DNA of 64,000 nt from Chamaelirium japonicum (Eukaryota > Streptophyta > Magnoliopsida > Liliales > Melanthiaceae): positions 114,399,532-114,463,531 of the forward strand of contig OX393550.1 of the NCBI GenBank assembly GCA_947650365.1, in the 5' to 3' direction. Made by a program: the position numbers and the translations under genes. This document shows positions 22,641-36,200 of the stretch, piece after piece; position 1 is the first letter of the stretch; every line of letters begins with the position of its first letter. The notes below the pieces were generated by a model, which ran no database searches, was not told the DNA's origin, and saw only the letters and a program-made list of their open reading frames with translations.

Positions 22641-23500
22641 CCTTCTAAAACAGCGAGCACGTACTGCAGCAAGTCCCTCACCCTTTTTTACCCCCTCAAT
22701 GATAAAACGACCCCTCTAACAAAGAGTATACATTCGTCTCTAGCAAGAATAAACATTCTTTGGTTGACACAGTGCATGTAGCGGTTCCTACAGTGATTTC
22801 ACTGTTGCTACTATAGTGATTCCACTGTAGCAAAAGTATCAATTTGATTTGGTAAGAGTATCAATTTAGCAAATTGACTGTTGTTGTGGTGATTTCACAG
22901 TAGTTGCTACAATAAGTTCACAATAGCAAGATTATCAACTCAATTTGGTAAGAGAATCAATTAGCCGAATGGATACTCTTGCTATAGTAAAATTATTGTA
23001 GCAACTACAGTAAAATCACTATAGCAACCGCTACATGCATAGTGACCGGCGAATGGATACTCTTGCTATAGTGATTTCACTATAGTAGCTACAATGAAGT
23101 CATTGTAGCAACTGCTACAAGCACAGTGTCCCCTGATGAATAGATACTCTTGTTGATGACGAATGGATACTCTTTCTGGGGATGAATGTATACTCTTGCT
23201 AAAATATTTTCGTTGTAGTAGCTACAGTGAAATCACTATAGCAACCGCTACATGCATAGTGTCGATCGACGAATGGATACTTGCTGAAGACGAATGTCTA
23301 CTTGCTGAAGACGAATGTATACTCTTGCTGGAGACGAATGAATACTCTTGTTGGAGGGTTAATTGAGGGACAGTTTTGTCATTTAAAGGATTGAAAAGTC
23401 AATAATTTTAGTTAGGGACTTGCTATACAAACATGTCCTTTGAGAGGGACTTTAGGCAATATCTTAACTAAGTGTGTCTCCTAGCTTAAATTAAGACCTC
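22640..23500. repeat. Palindrome-rich repeat, left of the satellite
   Basis: Multiple copies of the module GCTACAGTGATTTCACTGT and variants, alternating with GAATGGATACTCTTGCT (about 22975-23345), between AGCAAGTCCCTCACCC at the left and GAGGGACTTTAGGCAATATC at the right. Organisation and motifs resemble repeat copies A and B, but overall sequence similarity is low. Confidence 0.65.
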
Positions 23501-23814
23501 CCGAGGGATTTAAAACTAATTACTCCCAAAAAAATCAATGGCCAACCCCACAACCAACCTGCATAGGTGGTAGCTGCTCATTGTCTTTTAAATCTCACTG
23601 GTGACATTTTGAATCTCACTAGTTACAACTTAAAAGTCACTAGTGTCGTATCAAATATCACTAGTGACATTCTGTGTTAGTACTTAGTGTTGCCAAATAG
23701 TCAACAACCACCTATGAATGCAAGAAAATAGATTGGGTTAGTTAAATAGTATTTCTTGTTGGCTATTGGGTTGGTTAAATAGCATTGCTCTGAGATAGCC
23801 ATTAACCCATATGG

Positions 23815-25985
23815 CTTGCTATGTCATCATCGGTATTTTATATTAATACCTCGCATGGCATACTCTGTCATTATCGATACATTCTATTAATCAACAAATC
23901 ACATTCTTATAATCTATATTTTTAATTTATCATCCACATTAGGCAGCAAACTCTTTTATGAGTAATGCTATGTGATACAAATGCATGCCCTGTCATCTTC
24001 GATATATTCTATTAATCAATAAATCACGTTTCTAATGATCTAAAATTTTAATTTACCATCCACATTAGCCGACAAACTATTTATGAATAATATTATATGG
24101 TACAAAAGGCATGCTCTGTCATCACTGATACATTCTATTAATCAATAAATTATATTTCTTATAATCTATATTTTTAATTTATCACCTATATTAGCCAATA
24201 TACACTTTTTGAGTAATACTATGTAGTAAGAATGATGTGTTCTGTCATTGTCGATATATTCTATTAATCAATAAATTATGTTTCTTATAATCTATATTTT
24301 TAATTTACCATTCACATTAGCCAACAAACTCTTTATGAGTAATATTATGTCTTACAAAAGACATGCTCTGTCATCACTGATATATTATATTAATCAATAA
24401 ATCATGTTTTTTATAATCTATATTTTTAATTTACCGTCCATATTAGCCAACAAAATCTTTAGGAGTAATACTGTGGTACAAAAGACATGCACTATCATCA
24501 TCGTTATATTCTATTAATCAATAAATCATGTTTCTCATAATCTATATTTTTTATTTACCGTCCACATTAGCCAACAAACTCTTTATGAGTAATGCTATAT
24601 GATACAAAGTGTATGCTCTGTCATCACTAATATATTATATTAATCAATAAATCATGTTTCTTATAATTTATATATTTAATTTACCATCTATATTAGCTAA
24701 TAAACTTTTTATGAGTAATATTATATGGCACAAAAGACATGCATTGTCATCACCGATATATTCTATTAATCAATAAATTATGTTTCTTATAATCTATATA
24801 TTTAATTTACCATCCATATTAGCCAGCAAATTCTTTATGAGTAATACTATATGGTACAAAAGGAATACTCTGTCATCACTAATACATTCTATTAATTAAT
24901 AAATTATGTTTTTTATAATCTATATCTTTAATTTACCGTCCATATTATCCAACAAACTCTTTATGAGTAATATTATGTGGTACAAAATGCATTATCTATC
25001 ATCACCGATATATTTTATAAATCAATAAATCATGTTTTTTATAATCTATATTTTTAATTTATCATCCATATCAGCCATCCAACTTTTTATAAGTAATATT
25101 ATGTGGTATAAAAGACATGCTCTGTTATCACCAATCATTCTATTAATCAATAAATTATGTTTCTCATAATTATATTTTAAATTTATGCGTCCATATTAGC
25201 TAATAAATTTTTTATGAGTAATGCTATATGGTATAAAAAACATGCTCTGTCATCATCAATACATTCTATTAATAAATAGGTCACATTTCTTATAATCTAT
25301 ATTTTTAATTTACTATCCATATTAGCCAATAAATTCTTTATGAGTAATACTATGTGGTACAAAAGACATATTCTGTCATCATCGATACATTCTATTAATC
25401 AATAAATCATATTTTTGATATCTATATTTTTAATTTACCATCTATATTAGCTAATAAACTCTTTATGAGTAATGTTATGTAGTACAAAAGTATACTCTGT
25501 CATCATCGATATATTCTATTAATCAATAAATCATGTTTCTCATAATCTATATGTTTAATTTATCATCTGTATTAGTCAGCAAACTCATTATGAGTAATGT
25601 TATATGGTACAAAAGGCATGCTCTGTCATTACCGACATATTTTATTAATTAATAAATCATGTTTTTTTTCTTATAATTTATATTTTTAATATCCACATTA
25701 GCCAACAAACTATTTATGAATAATGTTATGTAGTACAAAAGGCGTGCTCTGTTATTGCTGATACATTCTATTATGTTTCTTATATCTATATTTTTAATTT
25801 TTCCATCCACATTAGTCAACAAACTCTTTATGAGTAAATGTTATGTGGTACAAAAGACATATTCTGTCATTATTGATATATTTTATTAATCAATAAATTA
25901 TGTTTTTTATAATCTATATTTTTAATTTACTGTCCATATTAGCCAACAAACTCTTTATAAGTAATACTATGTAGTATAAAAGGTT
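23815..25985. repeat. AT-rich satellite array, ~125-bp unit, about 17 copies
   Basis: Each unit carries CATGCTCTGTCATCA, ATTCTATTAATCAATAAATC, TATAATCTATATTTTTAATTT, CCATATTAGCCAACAAACTC and TTTATGAGTAAT in that order. The TCTGTCAT element recurs every 120-130 bp (for example near 23867, 23991, 24117, 24243, 24369, 24619, 24745, 24871 and on to 25867). Units differ from each other at many positions, so the array is old or weakly homogenised. Confidence 0.9.
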
Positions 25986-26099
25986 TCCTCTTAGTATGAC
26001 TAATATATCAGCTGATCATAATAGTTTTTTGGATTGTCAATTGGTGTTGAGTGCAATTTACCAATTGAGCTGCGTACAAGGACAGTTGCAATCGCGTGC

Positions 26100-27010
26100 C
26101 ATGTTAGTCACAGGATCTGACTATGTACAATCTTTATTGTCGATTTTAACAGGGCAAAGAGGAGAAGACGAGAGAACCATGACTTTATACAATTGCAAGT
26201 CCCTACAGTCGAATGATGGGAACCACGCGGTTGTAATGGATGGCATCACATGTGTTCGATGATGGGACCCTCGCTAGAGAAACTCCATTAGAGATCGTGA
26301 ACAAATTTTTGAGGCAAGCTGGAACCTAGAGGTTCCTTTGGCCTGATCATAAATAATTTTTTTAGCCCTTTTTAGGAGATGGTTTTGAGCTCCGGTCGGT
26401 AGTTAGCACAAAATGTTCATTTGAGCTCCACCCCTTTTCTAAAGGATATGTTTTACAAGATGTCTTTGTTGACTTTTGTAACCTCTCAAATGATAAATTT
26501 ATCCTTTCATTCGAGTATCAATTCAAGATCTAAGTATTAATTTAATTGCTACAATGATTTCTATGTTGCTACAGTGAAACCACTCACAACTGAATTGGTA
26601 CTTGACAGTGAAATCACTGTAGTTGCTACATCGGATTCACTGTGGCTGAGTAAAAATTTAGTTAGAGTATTAATTTGGGCAGTAGAGTATCAATTTAGTT
26701 GTTATAGTGATTTCATTATCAGTCTCAAATGATTTGTTACTATGCTATAGTGAAATCACTGTAATAGTCACTATACATGTATTGCCAAATTGTTACTCTA
26801 ACTTACCGAATTGATACTCCAGGGGTAAAATGGATATTCTTAATAGTTAGAGAGGAACTTAAGGCTAAATAAAGCTATCACAAGGGTTTATCGTAATACA
26901 GGAGTAGTTATAAGGGCCTTAGACTAATAATCCCTTATTTTTTTTGGGTGGCTCTATGGCCTTAGACTGATAACCGGTTATTTTTTTGAGTGGGTCTATA
27001 TGCAACCCAG
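26100..27010. repeat. Diverged third copy of the palindrome-rich repeat
   Basis: It shares in order the blocks of copies A and B: GCAAGTCCCTACAGTCGAAT, GGATGGCATCACA, TTTTGAGGCAAGCT, TTTTAGGAGATGGTTTTGAG, a palindrome array (about 26540-26800) and GGCCTTAGACTAATAATCCC. The palindrome array comes after the GAGATG block here, not before it as in A and B. Strongly diverged; no coding sequence. Confidence 0.65.
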
Positions 27011-27019
27011 AAATGATTT

Positions 27020-28500
27020 ACCTTTGGTAGCTCTAGTCTAAAGCCAATATGTCTTGTTTCCATGGCAGCCTTAGTCTATAGAACACCATATTTTCTCCTC
27101 TGGTATGGCCGTGCTGCCCACCCATGCCTGTCGCTCACCTCTAGAACATAGTTGTTCTTGGGATTGGTGTGTCTTATATGCAAATTCTAGCAATAACGAT
27201 ACTTGATTATGATCACATCATTATGACTCACACACCATTATGCATGAGATGTATAATTCCACTAGTCCATATTAGTGTAATTGAGGTGACTCAGGTATGT
27301 AGATGAGATCTGCATACAGAAGATGTGAGTCATCATACACACTCGTGTAGGTTCACAGTCACTTGTTAGACTGGACACCTAACTTATAAAACCATAACAC
27401 ACTAACCTTCTTCATATGAGGGATGGTTTATCTCAACCATTAGTATGAGATACCAAGTCATATAGTCTTGATGTAACTGGAATGCATCGAACAGAATCAA
27501 GAGAGGAAATCGGTCTTAATAACTATCATTCAAGACCATATAACTTCTACTGCTAATAACTAGAACCACTATCCTAGTGTATTGTGAATCCTAGGTTTGG
27601 TGTTCTCTACTTTGATATGCCGATCAGGTAGGTCTATTGTTAGACTAATACTGGTAGATATATTGGATAGTTTGCACTCAACACATTGGGAATACAAGCA
27701 GTCATTGGAATTCCATATCCTCTAAGGAGGACAAGGTGTCTATTGAGTGACTATCACGAAGGGCTCACCAAGGCTGACTAGCCGTACACATACATAAGGT
27801 AGTGATCACAAAGATTTGAGAAGTCATGACTCAAGTTTGTTAACTAATATAAGAGGGATAGTTGACACTAATCTCAATTAGTTTCACGAACACCATATTG
27901 GAAGAGTTCAAGTGCAGCATAGTAGGGTAAAGGATACTCGCATAACTTCTAATAGTCTCAGAGTGTAGCAATATCTTAGTAGTGGTTGTAAACACTGTTC
28001 ACTGGTATGGTCTAGGTCATGGCACCAATAAGAGCCAAGGTTATCAGGGTCCAGAAGATTCCAACTCCTAGCCACCTCTAATAGCCAAGCGAACCTAAGC
28101 CAATATCGTTAGGATTTACTAATAGTGGCCACAAAGACTAGTAAAACAAGGGGCATATGGATTAAGAGACATAGCTTAGGTTTACCTAAGCAGTTCCTTT
28201 CTTAGATCCTTTTTCGCATGAAACCTAATTTGACTAAGGTTCCTCAATGGTACCTACCTAATGGGCTCTAGGCTCATGGAAAGAAGGTATGAACATTGAT
28301 GTGTGAAAATTATTCATGTGTGATCATTAGGGTTTCCTAGGATCATTAGGTCTTAACTAAGTTAACTTTCTCCGAAAATATCATATGTGTCAACTAGGAC
28401 TAAGTTGGACCTCAGATATTATAGTAGAAGTCATTAGAGCCTATTTAAGTGGACATTAATGACTTTCCTAAAATATTGAAAGTGACATAAATGGTCCAGG
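27020..28500. other. Unassigned repeat-like DNA, possibly an old LTR
   Basis: No ORF of interest. A few strings (GGATTGGTGTGTCTTATATG and CATGAGATGTATAAT near 27150-27260; TCATGGCACCAATAA near 28018) resemble the plus orientation of the long copia LTRs at 31-33, 39-41 and 60.8-62.8 kb. That suggests a diverged solo LTR, but I could not define ends or a target duplication. Confidence 0.3.
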
Positions 28501-28599
28501 ATGGAGTTCGACTCCAAAAGACAAATTAGCTAATCGGTTTTGGCTGAGACATCCGACAGTCGGTGGTTCAGCAGGCAGCGGTGACAGCGGGCAGTCAGT

Positions 28600-29037
28600 T
28601 GGCGGTCTAGTGACCGATGATTTGGCAAGCAACGAATGATGGTGGTTCAGTGGGCGGTTCGATGACATCGATCAGGTCAAATTGCTGGTGGTTTAGGGAG
28701 GGGAGAGGATCTTGGGTTTTGTAAAGAATGATGGGTGATGGGACCCTTACATACTATTTATTTGGGGGTTTATTTAAATAAATCTAGTCATTTAACAATT
28801 TACAGGTGTGGTCCGATGACCAACAATTCGGTAAGCGGCTAACGACGGTGGTCCGACGGGCGCCTCGGTGGTGTAGATTAGGTTGAATGGCTAGTGTCTT
28901 AGAGATGGGAGAGGATATAGGATCTATGAAGAATGGTGGGTGATGGGACCCCTATATGTTATTTTTCAGAATCCTAAAGTTTGGGGGTTTAATTACATAA
29001 ATCCATTTGTTAATAGTCATTTAACAATTTATAGGTG
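28600..29037. repeat. Imperfect ~220-bp tandem duplication
   Basis: About 28600-28805 and 28806-29037 share GGTGGTCCGACGGGCG-like, GGGAGAGGAT, GAATGGTGGGTGATGGGACC, TTTGGGGGTTTA and GTCATTTAACAATTTATAGG segments in the same order. Confidence 0.65.
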
Positions 29038-29248
29038 AGAATGCGGAGTGTCTCTCTTCTGTTGCTAAGGATAATCTCTAAGGCTTAGCTTTTCAGTTAC
29101 AAAGACCCTCTAGTTACTTTTGGTATTTATATTAGTTTTCTTATAATTTGAATAGGTAGAAGTTGATGGTGTGATGGTTAAGGAGAAGGACATTTATATG
29201 GTTGATCAAGATTCAAATCTTATCTAACGTAATTTTGATAGTTCAAAC

Positions 29249-30657
29249 TGTATGTGCGTCGACATATGAAGGAACGCACAAGACTCAGTCGCGTGCCACG
29301 CCCCGATCGGCCGTGCATTTCACACCGGCTGGCCACGCGTTACGTGTTGGTCGGCCGCGCGCCATGTCCCGCTAGGCGAGGCCGATCGTGAACAAATGGA
29401 GGAAGGGGATCCGGAGGCCCGGCCGACCGCGCGTTACAAGTCGGCCGGTTGCTCGTTATGAGCCTGGCCAGTCGCACATCGGGTCGGCCGCACATGGAAT
29501 TGTTGTTGTTACTACCACAACTACAATCTGATCCAGGCTTTGATGCAATGTGTTTCTCTTTGATGATTTCGATCCTCTCCTCCGATCCGGACTCCGGAGA
29601 GAGTGGGGCCTGATTGCTGCCGGGCTTCGTCTCTACGCGATATGCGGCTCTTAGGATGCTCAGTCCGACGATCACTTCACAATTGCAATTGCTCGATTCG
29701 GATGAGGAGCTTGAAGATGTGTTTCTTCTTTTGCTTAATCTCCTTCTCCCTTTCCTTCAGTTGCTTCAGTTATGCCAGGAGAACATTTGTCACTTCCGCA
29801 ATCATCCTCCCCTCATCCACCCAAACCTAGAGGCCGGTCGGCCACGTGTTACGAGCCTGGCCGGTCGTGCATTGGGTTGGCCGTGCATTACACGGCGGTC
29901 GGCCGCGCATCCCTGCTCGCTTGGTATGACCAGTCGCGAGCAAATGAAGGAAGGGATCTGGAGTCCCGACTGCGCGCTTCGACAAACAGGTGTGGTCGGC
30001 CGTGCACTATATTTGCCTTGGGAAGGGGGGGACGAACCTGCTATCTCTGCCCCAAGGCAGTTCCTATATTCGCGCAACGAGCTCGCACGAAGACCACGTA
30101 TCAAGATCATGCAGCAGTTACTTCCGAGAATCTCGGCTAGGCGACGGTTACGGGAAGACAACTCATGCCCCGAGATTTCCGGTTGACCAGTAAGGCGACA
30201 AACACCCCTGTCTATAAATATCGGGTGCCCGCTGTGCGACACGTCGCCCACTTGCGAGCAGTTACGCAAGTCGCGGGAACACGCCATCAATGCTGCCCCG
30301 CACGGAGCACCCCAGCTGTCACCCCGGAGCACTATAAAAGGAGGCCCACCCCCTTAGAGAAAAGGATCTGAATTTTGGGAAGGGGAAGTGCTACCCGTCG
30401 CATTCCTGAATTTTCAGAGCTAGAGAGAGACTTGAGAGGTCAGCATTTTGGGAGGCCGATTCTGTCCGGGTGTATGTGGGTTAGGGTGAGCGTTTGTACT
30501 CATGTTGCCTTGTTAGTGCATTCTCGCCCCACCTCGTGGTTTTTTTCCCTCGACGTTGTGAAGGGTTTTTCTATGTAAACCCGGTCTACTTATGTTCTTT
30601 GGATTGTTAGGTTGTGCCTTTCAGTTGAACCGCCTAATCCCAGAAAAACCCTCCACA
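29249..30657 (+). repeat. 5' LTR of the Tat-type gypsy element
   Basis: 1,409 bp from TGTATGTGCGTCGACATATG to CCCTCCACA, followed by ATC and the PBS. The matching start TGTGTGTGCGTCGATATATG at 63469 fixes the left edge. It is rich in GGCCG motifs (GGTCGGCCGCGC). The 5 bases to its left are CAAAC; the matching target duplication would be outside the window. Confidence 0.85.
30333..30339 (+). promoter_or_regulatory. TATA box in the gypsy 5' LTR
   Basis: GCACTATAAAAGGAGGCCC, about 320 bp before the LTR end. A second TATA-like string (CTATAAATATCGG) lies at about 30213. TATAAAAGG is the better match to plant promoters. Confidence 0.55.
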
Positions 30658-30660
30658 ATC

Positions 30661-30677
30661 TTGGCGCCATCTAAGGG
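30661..30677 (+). other. Primer-binding site of the gypsy element
   Basis: TTGGCGCCATCTAAGGGAT, three bases after the LTR end. It resembles the TTGGCGCCGTCTGTGGGAA motif usual at this position in plant gypsy elements. Confidence 0.7.
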
Positions 30678-31069
30678 ATAAGTCTTCGAGACTTCCTATT
30701 AGAATTCTTGACCGTCAACCCATGGGTGTCGATCGGTTTGCCATTCATTCTTGCTGCAGTCTCGGGTACCCGACCTGTAACCTACCTGAGTATACTGACC
30801 GATTGACCCGTGGGTGTCGGCCAACCAGTAAACTCATGAGTCATCTCCACGACCACACGGTTGAAGAACAATGGCTAGTGGACCATATCATCCCTATTCG
30901 ACCTCGCAGCTCCAGTCCAATGTTGCCTCACTTGGTGATGTCAATGATGTCGGATATCAAATTCAACCGCCCCCGAACTTGGAGTGCACCGCCCCGCTAA
31001 TGAATCCTGCACTGGGGGTCGGGGAGCCGAGTCAAGCTCCGGTGGTAGTCACGGCCACTCCAGGAGGAG

Positions 31070-31074
31070 GCCTA
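31070..31074. other. Target duplication of copia element 3 (left)
   Basis: GCCTA, repeated at 41053-41057 directly after the right LTR. Joining the gypsy Gag across one copy restores the reading frame. Confidence 0.9.
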
Positions 31075-33212
31075 TGTTGGAAATTAATCCATGGTCGAGG
31101 CTCGCAGCGGAAGCGATTTTGCGGTCGAAAGACCATTCATGGTGCACGTTACACGATTTAAACTTTCATCGAAACTAATCTACAAATGTGTGCATGCGTA
31201 TGCACGTGAATCGAACACCCTAACGGTAATCTAGCGTAATGATTAACTAGCATGCATGCAAATCATAATACTCGCTAGATCTACATGTTAGATTACACAT
31301 ACCTTTCGTACGGATCTTTTAACCGCGGAGAATTGTCTTCTTTGTCGATGGAGACGGAAGATCGTTCACGAAGATACCGATGGTACGATTGGAGACGTTG
31401 CCTTCTTGTTCACCCGATCTCACACGATGCACGGAACGTCGCTCTCGGATCTCTGAGTGCCTCCGAAGAACGACCCTTCTCCTTCTTCAGAACTCCACGC
31501 GAGGAAGACGAAGTTGCAAGCGGGAAACGGGAGATGGATTCGGGAGAGAACTAGAGAGATGAGAGGGGAGGGGGGGTTCGGTTTTTCCAACACTAGGGCC
31601 GGCCCCCAATAGCCCTTTATATAGGGCCGGCCTTCCCCCTTGGATAAGAATCCTAGGGGATAAAAAAACCTCCCACAATTATCTCTCTATTATCTCCTTT
31701 TTTATCTCTCCACGTATTTATCCGTTTTCCCACTTTTTAGGGCTCGATCTTAACCAATTCTTAGCCCTATCCCTATCATATGGCCGGCCCTATAGATGAG
31801 GGATTCTCATCCCTACAATATAGGGCCGGCCCTAGCAAGGTCTCCCACTGCTAGGGTCGGCCAACAGTGAGGTCCGACGGAGTGAGGTTTTTACCAAAAC
31901 GCCCTGATGCCTTATTTTGACCATTTCTAGCATGCGATACCTAGCGGCCATTACTTAAGTGATATCTACTAATTACCTACTATTAACTGAGGCCACCAGA
32001 GGGTGCCTCTAGCAAAGTCAACTAGTCAACTTGCAGCATACCCCGGTGCATCGCACCTATGCAGCGAAGTTCACTTATGGCTAGGGATTACTACATGCGA
32101 CTCTGTACTAGTCTCGGGCATAACCCTTAGTACTCGTATGTAGTTACGCATCTACCGTGCTCTAGTGCCAAGCACACACGGAGCGTATACTTCTTTCTTC
32201 CTTCTAATGCTTATGGTGTTCCGAGGAGATGGTTCAAGAACCGTACATAATGTTGATAAGGTGGAACCATCAGGGACCGGGGTTCATGGCTTCCAACTCA
32301 AGCTCGATCGACAAACTACCCGAGTATACCATCGATCCTCTGAGCTCGAGTTAACCTGCGTAGCCACCCAGAGTGCGACGCAGGCTGCACTCCAATTCAC
32401 CCAGACTTACTATGTTCTCCATCATACCCCTGCTCTCCGCTTAGTAGTGGTTAACCCGCTGTCCCTCCACTTGATGCCATGATTCACTTCGAGCGGTGGA
32501 GACTACCGTCAGACTCGAATGATCATATGACTTGGTTCCTTCCAGGTTGACCTATACATCGTACCTCTGATTACCCCGTCGAGTAATCGAACCCGATCAA
32601 CAGTCAAACTGGTGACAACCAAGCCTGGGTTTGGTACAGTGTAAGTCATACCAAGGAACGCACCTCTCTTCAGGGGTGTGGATGGCCTGCAGGAGTGACA
32701 CGCTAATGCAACGCCAGCCGGGTAACCCAGTACACCGTGGTTTTGGATCACTGTATATGGATCCTCACACATTGGTGCGCCAAAGCACCACGTAACTGGT
32801 TAGTCCATCAGACGTGGTTCCTTAGGGTTTAGGACCGTTTTACCCTAAGCAGAAACACGGCTTAGTGTACCAGTGTCTGCTCACTGATCTGTACACCGTG
32901 TTAGTTCCGTTCAGCCACAGACACTGTGCCTGGTGATGACCATGGTGAAGACTTCCCATGAACTGTCATCGCCAACAGCTTATCATGATGAGGCGACCAA
33001 CCTGATCATAGCTGCGAACTGATTTAGATTATATGGGACCAATCCACTCAGTCTTCAACTCAGTGGACTACCATATAACCATGGCTCTCTGTTCATTAAA
33101 AGAACACATAACTATGTTATATACCATTATGCATCTCATATAATAATAACTATCAATCTTTATTAGACCAAAACTTAAAGTTTTACAAGCTTAGAACACA
33201 TCAATCCTAACA
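31075..33212 (-). repeat. 3' LTR of copia element 3
   Basis: 2,138 bp, TGTTGGAAATTAATCCATGG...TCAATCCTAACA on plus. It contains several GGGCCGGCCC-type palindromes (31597-31850) around a TATA box and a block (32640-32780) conserved in the LTRs of copia element 4. Confidence 0.9.
31616..31623 (-). promoter_or_regulatory. TATA box in the left LTR of copia element 3
   Basis: The minus strand reads GGCCCTATATAAAGGGCT; the equivalent in the right LTR is at 39458-39465. It is directly preceded by a GGCCGGCCC palindrome. Confidence 0.6.
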
Positions 33213-33226
33213 ATCTCCTACTTGGT

Positions 33227-36200
33227 CTAGTGTAGCAAAATGGTTTTGACTCCCATCACGTCCACATGTCGCTCGAATGCTTTGGTAGGTATTGTCTTTG
33301 TGAAAGGATCAGCAACATTATCTGTAGATGCAATCTGTGTCACCGCTACTCGCCCTTGCTTTTGAAACTACCGAATCAAGTGGAACTTGCGCTCGATGTG
33401 CTTCCCCCTTTTGGTGATGTCTTGGCTCCTTTGCTTGTGCTACCGCCCCACTATTGTCGCAGTAAAGCACAATAGGTAACTGGGCCTCTGGTACGCACCC
33501 CAAATCCGTAAGAAATTTCTTGAGCCATACCGCCTCTTTGGCTGCCTCGCACGCTGCAACGTACTCAGCCTCTGTGGTAGAGTCTGCGATGCATTTCTGC
33601 TTCACACTCTGCCAACTAACCGATGCTCCTCCTAACATAAACACAAAACCTGATGTCGACTTTCTGGATTCCAAATCTGACATAAAGTCAGAATCTGTGT
33701 ATCCAATCGGCGTCAGTTCTTGTGCAATATAAACCAACTCATAGTCCCTTGTTCTACGAAGGTACTTGAGTATACACTTCACAGCTGTCCAGTGATCTGG
33801 ACCCGGATTCGACTGAAACCGACCCATCATGCCTACTGCGAAACAGATATCTGGCCTTGTACAATGCATAGCATACATTAGACTACCTAATGCCGAAGTA
33901 TAAGGTATCTTCTGCATTTCTGCTCTCTCCTCAGGTGTCTTAGGACATTGATCCTTAGACAGTTTTACGCCATATCTAAATGGCACAAAACCCTTCTTGG
34001 AGTCTTGCATGTCAAACCTAGCCATAATCTTATCTATATATGCAGCCTGTGATAGCGAGAGAATCATGTTCTGGCGATCACGTGTTACCTTGATCCCAAA
34101 ATATAACTCGCTTCACCTAGGTCTTTCATATCGAACTGTGTTAACAACCAGACTTTTATCGTTGACAATGTTCCAACATCATTTTCAATGAGTAGAATAT
34201 CGTCTACGTAAAGTATCAAATATACCATTGTAGTCTTATCACTCCTCTTGTATACATACGGTTCATCCTCGTTTTGAGTAAATCCATATAACTGGATTGC
34301 CTGATCAAAATGGATGTTCCAACTTCTAGATGCTTGCTTTAGTCCATAAATGGACTTCTGCAACTTGCAAACTAGATGTTCCTGACCTTCTGACTCAAAA
34401 CCTGGCGGTTGCATCATATAAATATCTTCTTCCAAATTTTCATTGAGGAATGCTGTCTTGACATCCATTTGCCAGATCTCCCAGTTGTAATGGGCTGCAA
34501 TGGATAGGAGGATCCGAATAGACTTTATCATAGCTACCGGCGAGAAGGTTTCGTCAAAGTCAATTCCTTCTCTCTGGGTATAACCCTTGGCAACTAATCT
34601 AGCTTTATAAGTCTCAATTGTACCATCGGATCCTCTCTTCTTCTTATACACCCAATAGGTTTAATATGGGATGATGGTGTAACAAGAGTCCAGACTGCGT
34701 TATGGGACATTGATGCAATTTCTGCCTCCATAGCTTTTTGCCAATCAGAGCTGTCAGAAGCTCCCACTGCCTCATCGTAGCTCAGTGGGTCATCCTCCTG
34801 ACCCTCTGGATCAACCAATAAGGTTTCTCCATAGTATCTGTTAGGAGCTCTGATGCTTCTCCCACTGCGACGAGGTGGTGGTTGTGTTACAGGATGAATA
34901 GGTTCTACAGTTTCTGGTATATTAGTGTCTGTAATGTCAGCTTCCACTATGTTTTCGGATGCGCTCTCTGATCTAGTACCCAGTAGCTCATCCAGAACTA
35001 CCTTACTAGCAGGCTTGTGGTCCATAATATAATCATGTTCTAGGAAAATGGCATTCGTTGAAATGATTACCTTCTTTTCCTCAGGATCATAAAATAGTCC
35101 ACCTTTAGTCTCTTTGGGATATCCTACAAACAGACATGCTTTGGACTTTGGCTCCATCTTTTCCCTCTTGTCTACCCGCACATGTGCAGCATATCCCCAT
35201 ATTCTGAAATGCTGTAGTGTTGGCTTTTGCCTTGACCACAGTTCTCTAGGGGTCTGAGGCACTGATTTAGACGGAACGTGGTTCAGAACATATGCTGCTG
35301 TCTGAAGGGCATATCCCCAAAAGGTCGTTGGTAAACAGGCATAACTCATCATGCTTCGAACCATGTCCAACAAGGTTCGATTCCTTCTCTCAGAGACTCT
35401 ATTTTGTTGTGGGGTACCTGGAGCAGTTAACTGGGATGTTATCCCATGCTCCACCAAATACCCAAGGAACTCGTCAGATAGGTATTCACCTCCTCGATCA
35501 GATCGAAGGGTTTTTATACATTTACCTGTCTGCTTTTCTACTTCAGCCCTGAACTCTTTGAACATATCAAAGGATTCCGACTTCCGACGCATAAGGTAAA
35601 TGTAACCATATCTTGAGTAATCATCAATAAAAGTGATGAAGTACTCATGGCCTCCTATCGCCTTGACGCTCATGGGTCCACATACATCTGAATGGATTAA
35701 CTCCAATACATCAGTAGCTCTCACTCCTTTGACTTTGAAGGCCCTCTAGGTCATCTTGCCTTCCAGACAGGATTCACAGGTGGGAAGGATCTTCGTAGGA
35801 TCTGTTTCCAGAAGCCCGACCTTTACCAACCTATGGATCCTGTCTAAGGCAATATGCCCAAGCCGTAAGTGCCACAATTGGGTTAAATTTTCTGAAGGTT
35901 TCTTACGCTTAACATTAAATGCTGAAGTTATTATGTTATCTTTCTCAAATTTAGGACTGACAATATAGAGATGATTCTGAACCATTCCTCTTATTATAAA
36001 AGTTTCATTCAGTTTAAATGACACACCAGAAGCATCAAAATAAACTGAATAACCTTCATTAACTAAAGAAGAAACAGAAATTAAGTTACGTCTCAAGGAC
36101 GGTACATAAAAGATATCTCTAAGAGTCAAAGTCTTATTATTCGAAAAACTAAGAGTAACATCTCCAATAGCTTCAGCAGCAGCCACGGTCTCAGTTCCCA

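Noticed and set aside
23815..25985. CRISPR-like regular repeats
   Set aside because: The units are contiguous 125-bp satellite monomers without unique spacers, and the genome is a plant's.
29160..29230. Possible tRNA-derived SINE (GATGGTTAAGGAGAAGG and AAGATTCAAATCTTATC resembling A and B boxes)
   Set aside because: No poly(A)/T end or flanking duplication could be found, and the box matches are weak.
29603..31000. ORFs of 60-190 codons in the gypsy 5' LTR and leader
   Set aside because: They overlap each other on both strands, are not conserved at the matching part of the 3' LTR (63.5-64.0 kb) and resemble no family.
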